A program made the translations under genes and the position numbers. The notes beneath the pieces are model-generated. The model worked only from the letters and a program-made list of their open reading frames with translations. It had not been told where the DNA came from and did no database searches. 5,154 bases of DNA from assembly GCA_934631985.1 (NCBI GenBank), contig CAKTYE010000113.1, positions 1-5,154 on the forward strand. Reading direction: 5' to 3'. Below, piece by piece: positions 1-5,154 of this stretch. The first letter of the stretch is position 1. Every line of letters starts with the position of its first letter. The stretch is from an uncultured Clostridia bacterium. GTDB taxonomy: Bacteria > Bacillota > Clostridia > Christensenellales > Aristaeellaceae.

Positions 1-18
1 CTTTTTTGCGGCATAACA

Positions 19-73
19 ATGCTCCCTTCATGATGACAGTTTGTTTTTTCACTGTCTCTCACAAAGGGAGCAT
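19..73. repeat. Nested inverted repeat downstream of the hydrolase pseudogene
   Basis: A perfect 10-bp inverted repeat (ATGCTCCCTT at 19-28 and AAGGGAGCAT at 64-73) encloses a second perfect 6-bp one (GACAGT at 35-40 and ACTGTC at 51-56). As RNA it would fold into a two-tier hairpin. Neither strand has a U-run directly after the outer arm, so it is not a classical intrinsic terminator. It lies 55 bp beyond the stop of the minus-strand hydrolase and may still act as a 3'-end structure for that gene or for a gene left of the window. No open frame in 1-127 can be assigned to a gene. Confidence 0.5.
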
Positions 74-127
74 ATCATGAAGCTTTTTCCTTCAGGTCAT
101 GACTGCTCCGCGATGCAATAAGCCGTC

Positions 128-1015
128 TTACCACTGCGCCACAAACCCCAGCGTCTTCTTCAGCGAATCCATGCGGGCATCCCAGCTCTTTTCCTTGTTG
201 GCCCCGCGGTCCCCCTTGAAAAACTTGGAGGAGCGCAGCTTTATCGGGGCAAACAGATGACTGCCGTGGTCATAGCTCAAATGCTGATAGGGGTACGCAA
301 AATTGTTTTCCTTCAGCCGCTGCATGATCTGCCCGGCTGCCAGCTCGGACGGCCACATGGTATCCATCTTCGAGGAGATCAGCAAAATCGGGCCAGTCGT
401 TTTCTCCACGCGAATGACCGCCTCCGGGTTTGGATGCAGCACCAGCGGCGCGTACAGGTCATACATGGTGATTTCCCGCGCCCGAAGGCTCTTGCGCAGC
501 ACCTGTCCCGTCGGGAACTTCTCCGTCAGGAATGGCGTGTAGGGAAGCGCTTTTCCATGCAGGCTCCAGCTGCTTTTCGGCTGGAAGGCGATTTCCTTGT
601 CCTTGGCAAAGCCCTGGCACACGGTGTTCATGGGTGCAACTGCAATCACCGCATTGATGATCCCCGGCAGCAGGCTTCCCGCCGTCAGCGCCAGCTCCGC
701 ACCCTTGGAAATTCCCTATACGCCCACCTTTTCATAGCCCATGGTATGCAGCCGCGTTGCCGCCGCTTCCAGAAAATCGATCGGAACCTCTGTAAACTGC
801 TGGGGCAGCCCCTCCTCCTGCACATAGGCCAGGGCCAGCGTCGTCAGCCCCTGCGCCTGAAAAACCTGTGCCAGCAGGCAGGTCAGGTCAATGCCGCCGT
901 CGCTTCCGCTGAAACAGATCAGCGTCTTTCCAGGATATTTATCCTCCGTCGGGCAATACAGCTCTCCATAAAAACCATCCGTTTTCACACGATAAGCAGC
1001 TTTTGCTTCCGACAT
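128..1015 (-). pseudogene. Acyl-CoA thioesterase / BAAT C-terminal-like alpha/beta hydrolase, interrupted by an in-frame TAG
   Basis: Reading from the ATG at 1015 gives a 295-codon frame broken only by TAG at 716-718 (codon 100). Both halves are in the same frame. The product resembles the BAAT C-terminal (acyl-CoA thioester hydrolase / bile acid-CoA:amino acid N-acyltransferase) branch of the alpha/beta hydrolases. Residues 31-41 form the first core strand and a Ser/Gly-rich loop (LICFSGSDGG). The nucleophile elbow GISKG is at 101-105 with Ser103, the acid is probably Asp218 (KMDTMWP), and the His is probably His253 (HGSHLF). The stop separates the first 99 residues from all three catalytic residues, so the truncated product cannot be active. 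The likely ancestral codon is TGG or TAT/TAC, one base from TAG. The downstream part could only restart at GTG 649 or an ATG shortly after, with no convincing ribosome binding site. AAAGG lies just before the ATG at 1015. The substrate cannot be inferred. Confidence 0.8.
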
Positions 1016-1060
1016 GACCTTTCATTCCTTTCGCTTTCGTTGGGCGCACCTGTCTTTTCA

Positions 1061-1069
1061 ACTATAACA
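1061..1069 (-). promoter_or_regulatory. Candidate extended -10 promoter for the hydrolase pseudogene
   Basis: On the minus strand this reads TGTTATAGT, a TGn motif joined to TATAGT (5 of 6 matches to TATAAT). No good -35 box lies 17 bp upstream, which is tolerated for extended -10 promoters. Transcription would start near 1054, leaving a leader of about 39 nt before the ATG at 1015. The heptamer TGTTATA occurs again at 1079-1085, exactly 16 bp upstream in the same orientation. Confidence 0.4.
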
Positions 1070-1089
1070 CTGTTTTGATATAACAGAAA

Positions 1090-1117
1090 GTAATTTTGTC
1101 GCATTTGAAAAAATTAC
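1090..1117. promoter_or_regulatory. Operator-like dyad in the divergent intergenic region
   Basis: A perfect 8-bp inverted repeat, GTAATTTT at 1090-1097 and AAAATTAC at 1110-1117, is separated by 12 nt. It sits just upstream of the candidate minus-strand promoter and about 100 bp ahead of the solute-binding protein gene. The AT-rich, symmetric form suits a repressor or activator binding site, but no regulator gene is present to support this. Confidence 0.3.
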
Positions 1118-1133
1118 GGTTGGCGTGAGGATA

Positions 1134-1185
1134 CAGGCAGCTGGACGGTCTAATCTAGTGAAAAGCAGAAAAGTCCAATTGCCTG
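1134..1185 (+). promoter_or_regulatory. Stem-loop just upstream of the solute-binding protein gene
   Basis: Arms 1134-1146 and 1173-1185 pair over 13 positions with one G-U wobble (1140/1179) and one C-A mismatch (1141/1178), closing a 26-nt loop. The loop contains TCTAAT (1149-1154), a 5-of-6 match to a -10 box without a convincing -35. The structure is therefore either a leader hairpin ending 18 nt before the ribosome binding site or a DNA dyad flanking the promoter. No U-run follows, so it is not a terminator. Confidence 0.35.
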
Positions 1186-1215
1186 CAAATGAATCGTAAC
1201 GTTAAGGAGGTCGCA

Positions 1216-2574
1216 ATGAAGTTTTCTTTTCGGACGATCGTGTTCGTATTATGCTGCATCTTAGCTATCCACCCTTTTGCAAAGGCAGAACCGAGTATCC
1301 AAATAGCGGGCGTAACAACGTCCAGCAAGGCATGCCGAGCCTTTATGGAAGAAAATCCAAACGTTCATGTACAGGCAGTGCTTACGCCTTTTCAGTCAAC
1401 TACGGAGCTGATCAATGCGCTGCTGACCCGGTCCTTTGTCTACGATGATTTTCTCGTATCCAGCGATCGTTTTGATATAGATACGCTGATTGAAAAGGGC
1501 TACGTTCTGGATTTATCCGCCTATCCTGGCGTTACGGAAGCCGTAACGCATATGTCACCTGCCATTGCTGCATTGGTTACGCGGGGAAATGCCATTTATG
1601 GCATACCGTATCACTGCGCTATTCAGTATATGGCTTACAATCCAGCTGCGTGGGAAGCCCTAGCACTCTCTGACGAGGATGTGCCTGATAGCTTTCCATC
1701 CTTCTTGCGCTTTCTGGAAAAATGGATTGCCTATGCGCAGATCAATGACGTACAGGACTATGCAGTCTTTGCCAGCTTTGACGAAGAACTCTATGACGCA
1801 ACAACCTATGCGGACTGCCTTGTACGCTTGCTCATGGAAGAACAAACACGTCAATGCGCTTATGCCAATCAGCCGCTGCGCTTTGATACGCCGGATTTCC
1901 GCGAAAATCTGGAGCGTTGCTTGCAGATTGGTCTGGCATTGTATCAGCTTGAGCCTGAACCAAATCGAGGACAGCCGCTTTTTACCTGGACGCAAGGCAT
2001 GGAGCGCCTGGAGCAGTTCGTCCCCTTGCGGCTGACCGCAGAACAGCCGCCTTTAATTCCCTGCACCGTCAATGTATGCATGGTTTATACCTCAACGGCT
2101 GTCCCGCAGCTCGCCGCAGCCTTCGCTATGGACACGCTAAAACATTATGAGACCAATACAAATATAGCCTACCTTTATGCCGAAGCGGATCCTGTTGAAA
2201 ACCCAGGCTATGCAGCCGATGTTGCTTTCTGGGAAGAAACCGTGGCGGGGTTACGCGCCAGATTATCTGTTGAAAAAATGCAGCCTGCGGAATATCTGGA
2301 GCTTACAGATGAATTGGCACGCTGCGAGAAGGTGCTGGCAGAAGTATCCTCAGAGGATAATCGATACCAAATCAGCGCAGCACAGTTAGCCTGCTACCAT
2401 GCCTATCAAGAAAAATTGTTGATTCAGCCGCCGCATATTTTTCTTAGTCGAAATGGAGAGGAACAACATGTTGCTTCCCTACGCAGGCAATATGTCAGCG
2501 GTTTGATTTCAGCAGATCAGCTTGTGAACAAGTTGGATCAAACTGCCTATATGCTAGAAATGGAAGCATATTGA
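1216..2574 (+). CDS. Exported ABC-type extracellular solute-binding protein (family 1-like)
   Basis: Predicted 452-aa secreted protein. The start at 1216 is preferred over an in-frame ATG at 1189 because a perfect AAGGAGG (1204-1210) lies 5 nt before it and translation then begins directly with a signal peptide: Lys/Arg-containing n-region, hydrophobic core at about 7-19, and an AKA cleavage site after residue 24. There is no lipobox, which is unusual for a Gram-positive binding protein. The mature part has typical family-1 binding-protein landmarks: a first strand at 27-31, a helix with ENPNVHV at 46-52, EKGYVLDLS at 93-101, and the hinge-region motif AIYGIPY at 126-132. The C-terminal helix around 427-450 (SGLISADQLVNKLD) matches the usual family ending. 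The ligand is unknown. The mature chain has nine cysteines, odd for an exported protein. No permease or ATPase gene is adjacent; the next gene is 14 bp downstream and encodes a peptidoglycan-binding protein. Confidence 0.8.
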   Translation: MKFSFRTIVFVLCCILAIHPFAKAEPSIQIAGVTTSSKACRAFMEENPNVHVQAVLTPFQSTTELINALLTRSFVYDDFLVSSDRFDIDTLIEKGYVLDLSAYPGVTEAVTHMSPAIAALVTRGNAIYGIPYHCAIQYMAYNPAAWEALALSDEDVPDSFPSFLRFLEKWIAYAQINDVQDYAVFASFDEELYDATTYADCLVRLLMEEQTRQCAYANQPLRFDTPDFRENLERCLQIGLALYQLEPEPNRGQPLFTWTQGMERLEQFVPLRLTAEQPPLIPCTVNVCMVYTSTAVPQLAAAFAMDTLKHYETNTNIAYLYAEADPVENPGYAADVAFWEETVAGLRARLSVEKMQPAEYLELTDELARCEKVLAEVSSEDNRYQISAAQLACYHAYQEKLLIQPPHIFLSRNGEEQHVASLRRQYVSGLISADQLVNKLDQTAYMLEMEAY

Positions 2575-2588
2575 ACGGGGGAGAGCAT

Positions 2589-4202
2589 ATGATATTGCCA
2601 GCTAAACATAAGTTCCTGCAAAAACAACGTAAATGGATTTTGCTGCTTGCCCTTCTCCTTCTCTGCCTGACCTGCTGCGCCCAGGCCGCCTACCGCACCC
2701 TGCGACTCGGCGATCGCGGCAGTGCGGTGCGCCGCATGCAGCAGGCGCTCAATCAGTTGGGATACCTGTCCGACAGTGTGGATGGAGCCTTCGGCGCAAA
2801 TACAGAAGCGGCTGTCCGCACCTTTCAACGCCTAAACGGCTTGACGGAGGATGGTGCAGCAGGCAATGCAACGCTGACACTGCTCTACCAGTTGGCAGGC
2901 CAAACCGCAGCAACGACTGCACCGAATACCGCGCAGCCATCCTCTGGCGTGTTCGGCGGAAATTACGACCGCATTGACGCAAATGCCTCATCGGCGCGGA
3001 TCACGCAGCTTCAGCAGACGCTCAATCGCTTCGGCTATGGTCTGAGCAGCGATGGCAAATATGGACGGCAAACGCGGCAGGCCGTCCGCAATTTTCAAAA
3101 GCGCAACCATCTGACGCAGGACGGCGTTGCAGGGCGGCAAACGCTGCTGTGCATGGAGCAGCTATTGGGCGGCAGTACCAGCAACACCCCTACCGTGGAT
3201 GGCTTCCGCATCCTACGCAAGGGCGATACAGGCAGCGATGTGCAGCAGATGCAGCGCATGTTGCAACAGGCGGGCTATTACACCGGGCAGGTAGACGGAA
3301 GGTTTGGTGCCGGGACGCGGAGCGCGGTGAAGGCCTTTCAGCGGGCCAAAGGGCTGCATGTGGACGGCGCCGTTGGCAGCCGAACTTACGCGGCGCTCCA
3401 GGGCACTGCACCCACGGAAACGCCGCAGCCCACGCCCACGCCTGTGCCTACACCGGCGCAGCTGCCCGTGGTCACGCCATCTACCAATCAGGTGCTGAAG
3501 AAAAACGCCACTGGGGAGGCCGTGGTCTCCTTGCAGCGTGCGCTTGCCTTTCTGGACTACAAGACCTCAACGCTGGGAGTCTATGATAATACGACTGTGG
3601 CGGGCGTTCGCGCATTTCAGCAGAAGAACGGCCTGCCTGTGGACGGCATCGCAGGCGCAGCAACCTTGCAGTGCCTGTACAGCGGCAATGCCGTAAAGGG
3701 TGACCAGAGCGCGGACATTTCACTGGACACGGGCCGCATGGACGCGCCAGATCGCAGTCAAATCCAGTTGCTGCACTGGCACCGTGATGTGCGGCCCTCC
3801 CTGCGCAATGGTCAATATCTGCTGGCATACGATCCCGCCACAGGCTTAGCCTGGACGCTGCGCGTGATGAGCCGCGGTGCGCACTGTGATGTGGAGCCGC
3901 TGACAGCAACGGACACGGCGATCATGTACCGTGCCTTTGGCAACCAGAACGACTGGGGGCCGAAGGGCGTATATATCCGTCTGCCTGATGGACGCTGGAC
4001 CATTGCCGGAACGCACAACGTCCCCCACGGCGGACAGACGATTCGCAGCAACAACTTTCCGGGACAAAACTGCGTGCATTTCCTGCGCACCATGAGCGAA
4101 GCCCAACGAAACGATCCCAAGGACGGCGTGAAAAATCAAAAGTGCATCCGCAAGCTATGGAAGGAAATGACCGGGGTGGAGATTGGGGAGGATATTCAGT
4201 AG
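2589..4202 (+). CDS. Secreted protein with four peptidoglycan-binding repeats and a Cys/His-rich C-terminal domain
   Basis: Predicted 537 aa. ATG at 2589 follows GGGGGAGAG (2577-2585); the TTG at 2571 overlapping the upstream stop would only add residues before the signal peptide. Signal peptide 1-33 has a Leu-rich core at 17-27 and AQA cleavage. PG_binding_1 repeats lie at about 36-102, 136-193, 206-270 and 300-364, each with the family core DGxFG..T..AV..FQ...GL..DG..G..T or a variant. Repeat 2 lacks the opening GDxG motif. A Pro/Thr linker (about 273-299) separates repeats 1-3 from repeat 4. The C-terminal domain (about 392-528) carries HWH at 396-398, HCDVEP at 432-437, HNVPH at 476-480 and QNCVHF at 493-498. 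I recall similar domains after PG-binding repeats in other Firmicutes proteins but know no assigned function. The Cys-X-His motif suggests a thiol enzyme, perhaps an L,D-transpeptidase-like one; this is inference. It probably binds cell-wall peptidoglycan outside the membrane. It ends in a genuine TAG. Confidence 0.85.
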   Translation: MILPAKHKFLQKQRKWILLLALLLLCLTCCAQAAYRTLRLGDRGSAVRRMQQALNQLGYLSDSVDGAFGANTEAAVRTFQRLNGLTEDGAAGNATLTLLYQLAGQTAATTAPNTAQPSSGVFGGNYDRIDANASSARITQLQQTLNRFGYGLSSDGKYGRQTRQAVRNFQKRNHLTQDGVAGRQTLLCMEQLLGGSTSNTPTVDGFRILRKGDTGSDVQQMQRMLQQAGYYTGQVDGRFGAGTRSAVKAFQRAKGLHVDGAVGSRTYAALQGTAPTETPQPTPTPVPTPAQLPVVTPSTNQVLKKNATGEAVVSLQRALAFLDYKTSTLGVYDNTTVAGVRAFQQKNGLPVDGIAGAATLQCLYSGNAVKGDQSADISLDTGRMDAPDRSQIQLLHWHRDVRPSLRNGQYLLAYDPATGLAWTLRVMSRGAHCDVEPLTATDTAIMYRAFGNQNDWGPKGVYIRLPDGRWTIAGTHNVPHGGQTIRSNNFPGQNCVHFLRTMSEAQRNDPKDGVKNQKCIRKLWKEMTGVEIGEDIQ

Positions 4203-4242
4203 CAGCGGCTGTGCCAGCGCACAGGCCAAATTATCGTTTTCC

Positions 4243-4281
4243 CTTTCCACAAGGAAAGCCGCATGCTTTTCTGCATGCGGC
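4243..4281. terminator. Tandem-hairpin terminator region between convergent genes
   Basis: Two adjacent hairpins lie in the 90-bp gap between convergent genes. The first pairs CTTTCC (4243-4248) with GGAAAG (4253-4258) around a 4-nt loop. The second is a perfect 9-bp GC-rich stem, GCCGCATGC (4258-4266) with GCATGCGGC (4273-4281), around a 6-nt loop. The arms share base 4258, so the hairpins compete at that point. Read on the minus strand, the strong stem is followed by TTTCCTT, a modest U-rich tail; the plus side has none. It probably ends transcription of the deacylase gene and may also stop transcripts from the left. Confidence 0.6.
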
Positions 4282-4292
4282 ACATTCCCTAT

Positions 4293-4781
4293 TCAAATTT
4301 CAACAACCTCAACTCGGTTCCCATGTGCGCGAAGCAGTGCGATCAGCGTCTCTGTCTTCAGCCAAACCGTCGCCGTGTTGTCGTTGGGATGCACCCCCAC
4401 CAGACCCTCTCCCTGCAAAAGGTCCTGATCGATAAACGCCTGCACGCGGCAAGCCGGATCATTCAGCAAGCCGAAGGGCGTGACTGCGCCGGGATATAAA
4501 TGCAGCAGGTCGTGCAGCTCTTCCGCCGAGGCAAAGGTCAGCTGCCGCGTTTGGTTGCGCTTCCGAAAGGACTTCAAATCCACCCGCTTTTCACCCTTGA
4601 CCGTGATAAGATAATAGTTTCTCCTTTTGTCATCCCGCACGAAAAGATTCTTTGCATCCGCAGCCGGGTGTGGACAGGGGATCGCCGCCAGCTCCGCCAT
4701 GTTGAACACTGCCGGATGTTCCGTAATCTCAAACGGCACCTGCTGCTCCCGAAGATAAGCATAAATTTCCTGTTTGTCCAC
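4293..4781 (-). CDS. YbaK/ProX-family prolyl-tRNA editing deacylase (prolyl-tRNA synthetase associated domain protein)
   Basis: Predicted 162-aa cytoplasmic enzyme of the trans-editing family that hydrolyses mischarged aminoacyl-tRNA, typically Ala-tRNA(Pro) or Cys-tRNA(Pro), after errors by prolyl-tRNA synthetase. The length matches stand-alone ProX/PrdX-like members. Family landmarks in order: EHPAVF at 21-26, the conserved lysine in AKNLFVRD (Lys44), YYLITVKGEKRVDLK at 56-70, the GAVTPFG loop at 98-104, an Asp-rich strand FIDQDL at 117-122, and HPNDNTATV at 131-139. The frame stays open upstream to 4907, but the GTG at 4781 is chosen because GGGGAGG (4792-4798) lies about 10 nt ahead, the family homology begins there, and the upstream part overlaps a terminator hairpin. 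The gene stands alone and converges on the peptidoglycan-binding gene. Its leader holds an intrinsic terminator that suggests attenuation. Editing specificity cannot be settled by eye. Confidence 0.88.
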   Translation of the reverse strand: MDKQEIYAYLREQQVPFEITEHPAVFNMAELAAIPCPHPAADAKNLFVRDDKRRNYYLITVKGEKRVDLKSFRKRNQTRQLTFASAEELHDLLHLYPGAVTPFGLLNDPACRVQAFIDQDLLQGEGLVGVHPNDNTATVWLKTETLIALLRAHGNRVEVVEI

Positions 4782-4816
4782 GCCGGCAAATCCTCCCCAA
4801 CTCACTTTTTCGATGT

Positions 4817-4853
4817 AAAAAAATATCCGAGCCTGATTTCTCAAGCTCGGATA
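4817..4853 (-). terminator. Intrinsic terminator in the leader of the deacylase gene
   Basis: On the minus strand, TATCCGAGC (4853-4845) pairs perfectly over 9 bp with GCTCGGATA (4832-4824). After one mismatch the stem continues for 3 more pairs to a 4-nt loop. It is followed at once by seven Ts (4823-4817), a textbook rho-independent terminator. Only about 18 nt separate the T-run from the ribosome binding site of the deacylase, too little for a separate promoter. It is thus either a leader attenuator for that gene or the terminator of a minus-strand transcript from further right. Confidence 0.8.
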
Positions 4854-4968
4854 CCACTGTGCGTGAAACAGGACTTGAAGTCGGAGACGGCTGTAAATAG
4901 TGTGCAATTCTGTATAATTCGGGCATGTTTTGAAACCAATTTACACAAAAGCAGTAAATATCACGCAC
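4854..4968 (-). promoter_or_regulatory. Possible structured leader RNA upstream of the deacylase
   Basis: In the minus-strand sense, GTGCGTGA... is closed by a perfect 8-bp pairing: TCACGCAC (plus 4961-4968) with GTGCGTGA (plus 4859-4866), enclosing 94 nt. Nested inside is a perfect 6-bp hairpin, ATTTAC (4939-4944) with GTAAAT (4954-4959), and a small GACT/AGTC hairpin flanked by ACAG/CTGT (4868-4894). The terminator at 4817-4853 follows 5 nt after the closing helix. A closing stem, nested hairpins and a terminator resemble a riboswitch-like layout, but I match it to no known class. A competing reading is a simple promoter inside it at 4911-4939. Confidence 0.35.
4911..4939 (-). promoter_or_regulatory. 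Candidate promoter for the deacylase gene
   Basis: On the minus strand TTGGTT (4939-4934) and TATACA (4916-4911) are spaced by 17 bp. The -35 matches at 3 of 6 positions and the -10 at 4 of 6. Transcription would start near 4904 and pass through the terminator at 4817-4853 before reaching the gene. The -10 overlaps a perfect plus-strand TATAAT (4913-4918) that lacks a good -35 and could serve the rightward gene at 5102. Confidence 0.35.
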
Positions 4969-4984
4969 TCTAATAAAACCCTGA

Positions 4985-5006
4985 TTGGGGTGGAGGTTGG
5001 GGTGGA
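4985..5006. repeat. G-rich tandem direct repeat
   Basis: The decamer TTGGGGTGGA occurs at 4985-4994 and again at 4997-5006, a 12-bp period. It lies in the gap between the deacylase and the rightward gene at 5102. It could be a protein-binding site or part of a mobile-element end; the sequence alone does not decide. Apart from this repeat, 4969-5086 shows nothing assignable. Confidence 0.5.
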
Positions 5007-5101
5007 AACCAACACCTGGAGATGATCTGCTGAGATGCGCTGGTTGATTGGTGCAGAAGCAAACACACCCAACAAAAAGCGAAACGAAGGAGGTCATCAT
5101 C

Positions 5102-5154
5102 ATGACAAATCTGAAAAAGGAAATCAGCGAGAACGGCATTCATTATACGCTTCA
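5102..5154 (+). CDS. Start of a gene, possibly TnpV-like transposon-associated protein (partial, runs off window)
   Basis: Only 17 codons are present. The start is well supported: AAGGAGG at 5087-5093 sits 8 nt before the ATG. The peptide begins MTNLKKEISENGIHYTL. The pattern of a short polar lead followed by G-[IT]-[HT]-Y-T resembles from memory the N-terminus of TnpV-type proteins, small proteins carried by Tn4451-like and other clostridial mobile elements. Those usually continue with a GDY-x-P-[ND]-L motif, which would fall just outside the window. With so few residues this is a guess; that a gene starts here is much more certain than its identity. Confidence 0.55.
   Translation, partial: MTNLKKEISENGIHYTL

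Noticed and set aside
257..1078. A 273-codon plus-strand open frame antisense to the hydrolase pseudogene
   Set aside because: It mirrors the third-position bias of the minus-strand gene, has no recognisable domain, is rich in Arg, Gln and His as shadow frames usually are, and lacks a good ribosome binding site. The minus strand shows clear hydrolase motifs instead.
3481..3909. 142-codon minus-strand open frame inside the peptidoglycan-binding gene
   Set aside because: It is a shadow of the GC-rich repeat-encoding region, Arg/Ala/His-rich with no domain, while the plus strand has clear PG-binding repeats.
4203..4499. Readthrough extension of the peptidoglycan-binding protein past its TAG
   Set aside because: The frame stays open for nearly 100 codons, but it crosses the terminator hairpins and is antisense to the well-supported deacylase gene; its composition looks like a shadow frame.
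4817..4870. T-box-like motif in the deacylase leader (minus strand AGTGGTATCCG overlapping the terminator 5' arm)
   Set aside because: It resembles the AGGGTGGTACCGCG T-box core only with an insertion and a deletion. I cannot identify a Stem I with a specifier loop or a distal AG bulge, and the leader seems short for a T-box.
4782..4907. 42-codon N-terminal extension of the deacylase frame
   Set aside because: It would be translated through the intrinsic terminator, has no ribosome binding site, and lies outside the homology of the family, which starts at the GTG at 4781.
4860..4925. tRNA-like fragment (TTCAAGTCC on the minus strand)
   Set aside because: Only a T-loop-like string is present; no acceptor, D or anticodon arms can be paired around it.

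Overview
The window looks like chromosomal DNA from a low-to-mid GC Gram-positive anaerobe, most likely a gut-type member of the Clostridia. This rests on strong AAGGAGG-type ribosome binding sites, Gram-positive signal peptides, a secreted protein with four PG_binding_1 repeats, a clostridial-style extracellular solute-binding protein, and what appears to be the start of a TnpV-like mobile-element gene at the right edge. The exact taxon cannot be read from the sequence.

Layout, left to right. Positions 1-127 hold no recognisable gene, only a nested inverted repeat. Positions 128-1015 (minus strand) encode an acyl-CoA thioesterase / BAAT C-terminal type alpha/beta hydrolase broken by one in-frame TAG three codons before the nucleophile serine; everything else, including the Ser-Asp-His triad, is intact, so it is a very young pseudogene or a sequencing error. 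A 200-bp divergent intergenic region follows, with an extended -10 promoter facing left and several dyads. Positions 1216-2574 (plus) encode an exported ABC-type solute-binding protein, and 2589-4202 (plus) encode an exported protein with four peptidoglycan-binding repeats and a Cys/His-rich C-terminal domain. The two genes are 14 bp apart and probably form an operon. A paired-hairpin terminator region separates them from the convergent gene at 4293-4781 (minus), a YbaK/ProX-family prolyl-tRNA editing deacylase. The 320 bp upstream of that gene contain a strong intrinsic terminator just before its ribosome binding site, nested inverted repeats that look like a structured leader RNA, and a 12-bp-period G-rich tandem repeat. 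At 5102 a plus-strand gene starts with an excellent ribosome binding site and runs off the window.

How the genes work together. The solute-binding protein and the peptidoglycan-binding protein are both predicted to act outside the membrane and are probably co-expressed; no permease or ATPase is present here. The deacylase is a cytoplasmic quality-control enzyme unrelated to them. The BAAT-like hydrolase is divergently transcribed and may once have shared the intergenic control region. I see no defence system, CRISPR array, tRNA or rRNA. The parts most worth a second look are the isolated amber codon, the uncharacterised C-terminal domain of the peptidoglycan-binding protein, and the possible attenuated leader of the deacylase gene.
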